Shown here: positions 6,526 to 10,334 of the stretch, one piece after another
Numbering within the stretch: the stretch's first letter is position 1
Layout: each line of letters starts with the position of its first letter
Source: Planctomycetota bacterium
GTDB lineage: Bacteria; Planctomycetota; Phycisphaerae; WQYP01
Direction: 5' to 3'
Assembly: GCA_021852225.1 (NCBI GenBank)
Contig: JAJZOA010000220.1
Span: 1-10,334, forward strand
DNA: 10,334 bases
Translations under genes and position numbers: made by a program
Notes under the pieces: generated by a model
Database searches by the model: none
What the model saw: the letters and a program-made list of their open reading frames with translations, nothing else
Told to the model about the DNA's origin: nothing

Positions 6526-9180
6526 ATGGCAGATCGATTGAAACCGCATCCCATGGCATTTTTGGCATTCACAGTTTTAACCTTGGCAGTGGGCGGGGGT
6601 ACCTTCGCCGCAAAACCGGCCAGCCCGCGCTTCGTCTGGTGGCAGGCGGAACATACTGTCTCCACCAATTTCCCCGCGTCCACCTGGCTTTCCGCATCCA
6701 CGCCACAACAGAAAGCGGCGCTCTCTGGCGGCCAATGGCTTACCGTTTCCGATTCGCAGGGCCAAACGCCTTATTTTGCCACCTATAACGTGACGGTGCC
6801 CGGCACGCAAAACTGGCGGCTATGGGTTCGCAAATGCTCGCAGCGCGGACCATTTAAATACCGATTTGACAACCAGCCCTGGCGCTATTGTACGAATCAC
6901 GAAGCGCTCATCGGCAACGCCAATGTTCGCCAATGGTTCCCCGCAAATTGGGTCCGCCTGGCCAGTATTTATCTGACCGCCGGTCCGCATATTTTCACCT
7001 TTGAATTGACCGCAAAGCCGGGCCATAAAGTGATCGCCGCCTACGACTGCTTTGCTCTTACATCCAACCGGTTTATTCCCGATGGCAAAATGCGTCCTGG
7101 CCAGCGGAATTTAACCGCCGCCCCTGGATGGTTTGCGTGGGACCCCAGCCTGACGGAGTCGGATAACCGTATTAATCTGCGCGCCTGGAATGAAAAGCGG
7201 GCCGGGGCCACCGGTTTTGTCCGCCATATCGGCGGCAATTTTCTGCTGGGCAACGGCCGCCCCGTCCGTTTTTGGGGGGTCAACGTCAGCTTTGCCAATA
7301 TTAATCAGCCTCATGCACTTGTCCGCCTGATGGCCCGTCGGCTGGCGGCCGCCGGTGTGAATATGGTGCGGTTCCATGATTCACTCTTAAATACCAGCCG
7401 CTCCCCGGCGATTATTTCCATGCGCCGGCTTCATGCCCTGCAATACATGGTCTGGGCGCTTAAACAAGATGGTATATATACAGATATTAGCACTTATTAT
7501 GCCGCCTGGGTAACCGCCGGGGCATTGCAGGCAAAAGGGTATAGACCGGGCCAGTGGACGTCGGGTCTGCTTATGTTTGACCCGCGTGTGCAGCACATTT
7601 ATCGACAGTGGATGCGCGCCATTCTGACTTCTCCGGATCCGTTCAACGGCGTTCCGCTCGGCCAGGACCCCGCCGTGGCCATTGTGGAAATTCAGAACGA
7701 AGACAGTCTGTTGTTCTGGAACTTGAGCGGCAAATCTTTTCCGTCACCTGAGTGGCACGAGCTTGAACATCAATTCGCTCTCTGGCTGGTGCAACGTTAT
7801 GGATCACTCAAGGCGGCCTATGCCACATGGAATCGCGCGGCGAAAAGTACGACCGCCGCGACCAACCCTCACGACAATTTCGCCCGCCAGCGCATCTGGC
7901 TGTATGGCGCGTGGCACATGACCCGACAGGGAATCAAGACGGTGCCCACATTGCTGCCCCGCATACGCGATCAGGTAACGTTTCTGGCCACACTGCAGCA
8001 CGATTTTTATCAGCATATAATTGCGTTTTTGCATTCTCAATTGCATGTTAAGCAGCTTATTTCTCCTTCCAACTGGACCACTGCGGATCCCACTCTGCTC
8101 GATGGAATTGAACGCTGGACCTACACCCCCGGTGATCTGATGGACCGCCATGGGTATTTTGATGCTACCCACACCGGCCCCAATTCCGCATGGAGCGTGG
8201 CCCGCGGCCAGACCGTTATCGGCAGGCCGGCTATCCTTCACCCGCGAGCCATGCCTTTTAATATGATCCAAACCGCTGGCTTTCCCAATATTATGTCGGA
8301 AATCGGATTTGATAACCCCAACCGTTACCGCGCCGACGGCCTGATTCTTGCCGCGGCGTATGGCTCACTGGATGGTCTGGCTGGGCTGGATTTTTTCGCT
8401 GTCGGAAACGATACCCTGGTTGATCACCAGATGAGCATGTTCCAGGTCTGCAGCCCGGCCATGATCGGTCAGTTCCCGGCGGCCGCACTTATTTTCCGCA
8501 GGGGGCTGGTCCTGCATGAACCGCCCGCGGTGGAAGAATGGACCGCGATACCGGGCTTGCTTTCGCTGTCGGCCGTAAATAATAATACGATCCCGATTTT
8601 TAACCCGCTCGCCGCTCTGGTCGGGCCGGTCATGCGCCATTTTGATACCCATCGCACCGCGTATAAAAGTCGAAATCTCGCCAATTATCTTCATCCGGAC
8701 CAAGGAACTGTGGCCAGTTCCAACCATGAACTGTTGTGGAATTTCAAATCCGGTCTGCTGACGATTAACGCACCGGCGGCACAGGGCTTTGTCGGCTTTA
8801 CCACCGCGGGACATAAAATAAAGACGGCCAGCGCCGCATTCGCATTGCAAAACAGGTTCGCTTCCGTGCTGCTGGTGTCGCTGACTGCTTCCCCGCTGGT
8901 CACAAGTCATCGCCTGCTGCTGCAGGTGATGACGCGGGAAAAGCCCTTCGGCTTTCGCACCAGCGGCCATAAAATTGTGGCCATGGGTTCGGGGCCATGG
9001 AACATTAAAAATATCTACGGATCAGTCACTCTTACCAGCCCCCCGTGGACAGCGGGCCACGTTCAGGCGCTGCGGGCCAACGGCGCCTCTGCCGGTCAGC
9101 GGGTTAAGACAACCCGCACCCCGACGGGCCTGACGATTCATCTGCTTCCCAACGTGCTGTACTACCTGATTACCCGCTGA
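6526..9180 (+). CDS. Secreted clan GH-A glycosidase with N-terminal carbohydrate-binding-like domain
   Basis: This 884-aa protein looks like a retaining glycoside hydrolase of the GH5/GH42-like (clan GH-A) type, but I cannot place it in a named family. A signal peptide covers residues 1-29 (hydrophobic AFLAFTVLTLAVGGGTF, then AA). Residues about 36-180 form a beta-rich, Trp-rich domain (WWQAE, YNVTVPGTQNWRLWVRK, PHIFTFELTA) resembling carbohydrate-binding modules of the CBM6/35 or malectin type. The TIM barrel spans about 230-640: LLGNGRPVRFWGVNVSF and AAGVNMVRFHD near its start, acid/base Glu392 in VEIQNED after strand 4, and nucleophile Glu592 in NIMSEIGFDNPNRYRADG. The C-terminal 200 or so residues are beta-rich, as in accessory sandwich domains. 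ATG 6526 is chosen because GGAG at 6512-6515 precedes it by 10 bases and it sits directly before the signal peptide; the open frame continues further upstream without a ribosome binding site. It is divergent from the GH2 gene, so both probably act on one extracellular polysaccharide. No terminator is evident after it. Confidence 0.85.
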   Translation: MADRLKPHPMAFLAFTVLTLAVGGGTFAAKPASPRFVWWQAEHTVSTNFPASTWLSASTPQQKAALSGGQWLTVSDSQGQTPYFATYNVTVPGTQNWRLWVRKCSQRGPFKYRFDNQPWRYCTNHEALIGNANVRQWFPANWVRLASIYLTAGPHIFTFELTAKPGHKVIAAYDCFALTSNRFIPDGKMRPGQRNLTAAPGWFAWDPSLTESDNRINLRAWNEKRAGATGFVRHIGGNFLLGNGRPVRFWGVNVSFANINQPHALVRLMARRLAAAGVNMVRFHDSLLNTSRSPAIISMRRLHALQYMVWALKQDGIYTDISTYYAAWVTAGALQAKGYRPGQWTSGLLMFDPRVQHIYRQWMRAILTSPDPFNGVPLGQDPAVAIVEIQNEDSLLFWNLSGKSFPSPEWHELEHQFALWLVQRYGSLKAAYATWNRAAKSTTAATNPHDNFARQRIWLYGAWHMTRQGIKTVPTLLPRIRDQVTFLATLQHDFYQHIIAFLHSQLHVKQLISPSNWTTADPTLLDGIERWTYTPGDLMDRHGYFDATHTGPNSAWSVARGQTVIGRPAILHPRAMPFNMIQTAGFPNIMSEIGFDNPNRYRADGLILAAAYGSLDGLAGLDFFAVGNDTLVDHQMSMFQVCSPAMIGQFPAAALIFRRGLVLHEPPAVEEWTAIPGLLSLSAVNNNTIPIFNPLAALVGPVMRHFDTHRTAYKSRNLANYLHPDQGTVASSNHELLWNFKSGLLTINAPAAQGFVGFTTAGHKIKTASAAFALQNRFASVLLVSLTASPLVTSHRLLLQVMTREKPFGFRTSGHKIVAMGSGPWNIKNIYGSVTLTSPPWTAGHVQALRANGASAGQRVKTTRTPTGLTIHLLPNVLYYLITR

Positions 9181-9288
9181 AGACGGTCCGGCATTTCATA
9201 CGATCTTCCCGCGCCACGACAGATACCTGGCCCCAATCCGTCAGTGTCATGCGCGTGGCTGTTTTTCCGGATGAACAGCCATCAGCCA

Positions 9289-9967
9289 GCCTTTGGATTC
9301 CACGAGCCGCGCCACAATCCCTAAGGCCGTGGCACCTTCGGGAATACCCGTCTGTTGTCGCGTGAGGGGCGACACTAAATCGCGCCGGTTCTGCGCCAGG
9401 ATAAATCAATTCGGGCTTTATCGCCTGGTTGCCAAGGCTCGTCGCGGTGTGGAGGCTGTTCGCCACAGGCGTGATCGCATATTTCATGAGCAGTCGTTGA
9501 ATCAATCGCTGGTTGAGGGAAAACAGACTGTGGCCCATGACGCCGGGCATCCTCCGAACGCAGGAGATTCCGACCGCGTGGGCGCTGCGGCCGGCCAGCG
9601 GCATAAGGCTTGGCCATCGGAAGTGCCGGCAATCGGCACCGGCGGGGCGCAGGGTCTGCACACGTTTGGATTCGGTCTTTCGGCCTTGTAATACAAGTCG
9701 CCGAAGTGTTGACCGGCACACGGCGATTCCGCCTTTAAGGGCAACTGGAGGATTCGCATACAGGCACCGCGGTGGTATCCCTGTTTTAGCAGTTGATTCG
9801 AAAAATGGGCCACCGCAGATCGCAGTAATTTCGGGGTTGATACCGCGTTTTCTGATGGCCTGGGCCAGTCTGCGGACGGCTTGGGCTGAGCGCGGTTGTT
9901 CGTCGCCGTTCACGAGCAAGCCGCGCCGGTTTTTTGCGGCGCGCCGCGAAACCGGTGTGTCCGTTAT
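9289..9967 (-). pseudogene. GT4-family glycosyltransferase remnant, frameshifted and lacking its C-terminal half
   Basis: GT4 enzymes transfer sugars from nucleotide-sugar donors in glycan and envelope biosynthesis, using a GT-B fold. In order, this remnant reads GLLVNGDEQPRSAQAVRRLA (start of the N-terminal Rossmann domain), ITAICGGPFFESTAKTGIPP, RMPGVMGHSLFSLNQRLIQR, LLMKYAITPVANSLHTATSL and IKPELIYPGAEPARFSVAP (the typical domain linker). The frame is then lost at a run of four C residues at 9366-9369. One base over, it resumes as LTRQQTGIPEGATALGIVAR and LVESKG, the hallmark start of the GT4 donor-binding domain. After about 9289 homology stops, so the rest of that domain, including its EX7E-type motif, is missing. 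No ATG starts the frame: the expected site, two bases after the stop of the upstream methyltransferase frame, is ATA (9967-9965) followed by ACG GAC ACA. Some middle residues (about 9640-9720) also look degraded. I am fairly sure of the family and that it is broken. Confidence 0.75.
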
Positions 9968-9968
9968 T

Positions 9969-10226
9969 TCAGCGATTTGCTCCGGCCACTGTGCGGTCGC
10001 CCGCGGGCGCGAAACATTCCATTCCAAGACAACCTTCCCAGCGTCCGGCCTCCTCGACTTGGCGGAAATGCGTGTCCGGGTTATCGCCGAACTGCGCCCG
10101 ACGAACGCCGCTAAAACCGGTCGATTCCAGTTCAGCCTTCAGCGATTTATAGTCCCACATCCAGAGGTGCGATGAATTCCCCCAGACAGCCCTCATGATG
10201 CCGGCCAATCGGCGCGGCCTGGATTT
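9969..10226 (-). pseudogene. SAM-dependent methyltransferase, C-terminal fragment
   Basis: The frame reads LAGIMRAVWGNSSHLWMWDY, then KSLKAELESTGFSGVRRAQF, GDNPDTHFRQVEEAGRW and CLGMEC, ending at TGA 9971-9969. This matches the C-terminal part of small class I methyltransferases common in glycan clusters: a His-Leu-Trp-Met-x-Asp-Tyr segment, a Leu-x2-Ala/Thr-Gly-Phe helix and a final Glu-Cys strand. The SAM-binding glycine-rich loop and the rest of the N-terminal Rossmann fold are absent. The frame closes at a TAG near 10238, and non-coding sequence leading to the next plus-strand gene follows. The adjacency to the glycosyltransferase remnant (2 bases between this stop and its probable former start) suggests an ancestral operon for a surface or exported glycan. 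Confidence 0.65.
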
Positions 10227-10291
10227 AAGAAACTATCTCAAAAGAGGGTTTTCCGTTACAATCATGACCGGTATTAAGAAAGGAGCCATGG

Positions 10292-10334
10292 ATGGCCAAG
10301 CGTAAAAAAGCGGTGGAACCGCTGCCCACGATCT
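10292..10334 (+). CDS. Start of an unidentified gene, cut by the right edge
   Basis: Fourteen codons are visible, MAKRKKAVEPLPTI, with a basic Lys/Arg-rich beginning. ATG 10292 has a strong ribosome binding site, AAAGGAG at 10279-10285, with a 6-base spacer. The overlapping ATG at 10288 stops after five codons, so 10292 is the real start. A TACAAT at 10257-10262 could be a -10 element, but no good -35 precedes it. The upstream 10227-10291 holds only this leader. The product cannot be identified from so few residues. Confidence 0.7.
   Translation, partial: MAKRKKAVEPLPTI

Noticed and set aside
9513..10175. 220-codon open frame on the plus strand
   Set aside because: It is antisense to the glycosyltransferase and methyltransferase remnants, which show real family motifs; the plus translation shows none.
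1..10334. CRISPR array, tRNA or rRNA genes, insertion sequence
   Set aside because: No regularly spaced repeats, cloverleaf-like segments, rRNA-conserved stretches or transposase motifs were seen on either strand.

Overview
The window is GC-rich (roughly 55-60% by eye) bacterial chromosomal DNA carrying four intact protein genes and at least four broken ones. Good AGGA/GGAG-type ribosome binding sites, one textbook rho-independent terminator, a futalosine-pathway menaquinone gene and two long secreted glycosidases fit a heterotrophic polysaccharide-degrading bacterium. The style of the glycosidases suggests Planctomycetota (Phycisphaerae-like). That placement is inference from family resemblance only; there is no rRNA or other marker here.

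Layout: (a) 1-711, minus strand: the N-terminal half of an anhydro-N-acetylmuramic acid kinase (anmK) that stops matching its family at about position 115. It is followed directly, in another frame, by an unrelated TPR-like helical coding fragment that runs off the window. (b) 1025-2176, plus: an 8-helix membrane protein of unknown function, closed by a strong terminator at 2210-2245. (c) 2328-3179, plus: mqnD, the last dedicated step of the futalosine menaquinone pathway. (d) 3244-3479, plus: the first about 60 codons of an OLD/RecF-like AAA ATPase with a perfect Walker A, then a frameshift and stop. (e) 3610-6315, minus: a secreted GH2-fold glycosidase of 901 aa. (f) 6316-6525: a divergent regulatory region with palindromes. 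(g) 6526-9180, plus: a secreted 884-aa clan GH-A glycosidase with an N-terminal carbohydrate-binding-like domain. (h) 9289-10226, minus: remnants of a GT4 glycosyltransferase and, upstream of it, a SAM methyltransferase, once probably a tightly coupled pair. (i) 10292 to the edge, plus: the first 14 codons of another gene with an excellent ribosome binding site.

The two glycosidases are transcribed divergently from a shared 210-bp region with candidate operator palindromes, so they probably form one regulated carbohydrate-degradation module. They are flanked by gene debris: the ATPase stub on one side and the glycosyltransferase/methyltransferase remnants on the other. This looks like a replaceable, rearranging chromosomal site. 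The most interesting protein observation is that the GH2 enzyme keeps the nucleophile-type glutamate but lacks the canonical Asn-Glu acid/base pair (it has Asn-Ser). I see no CRISPR array, tRNA, rRNA or recognisable transposase.
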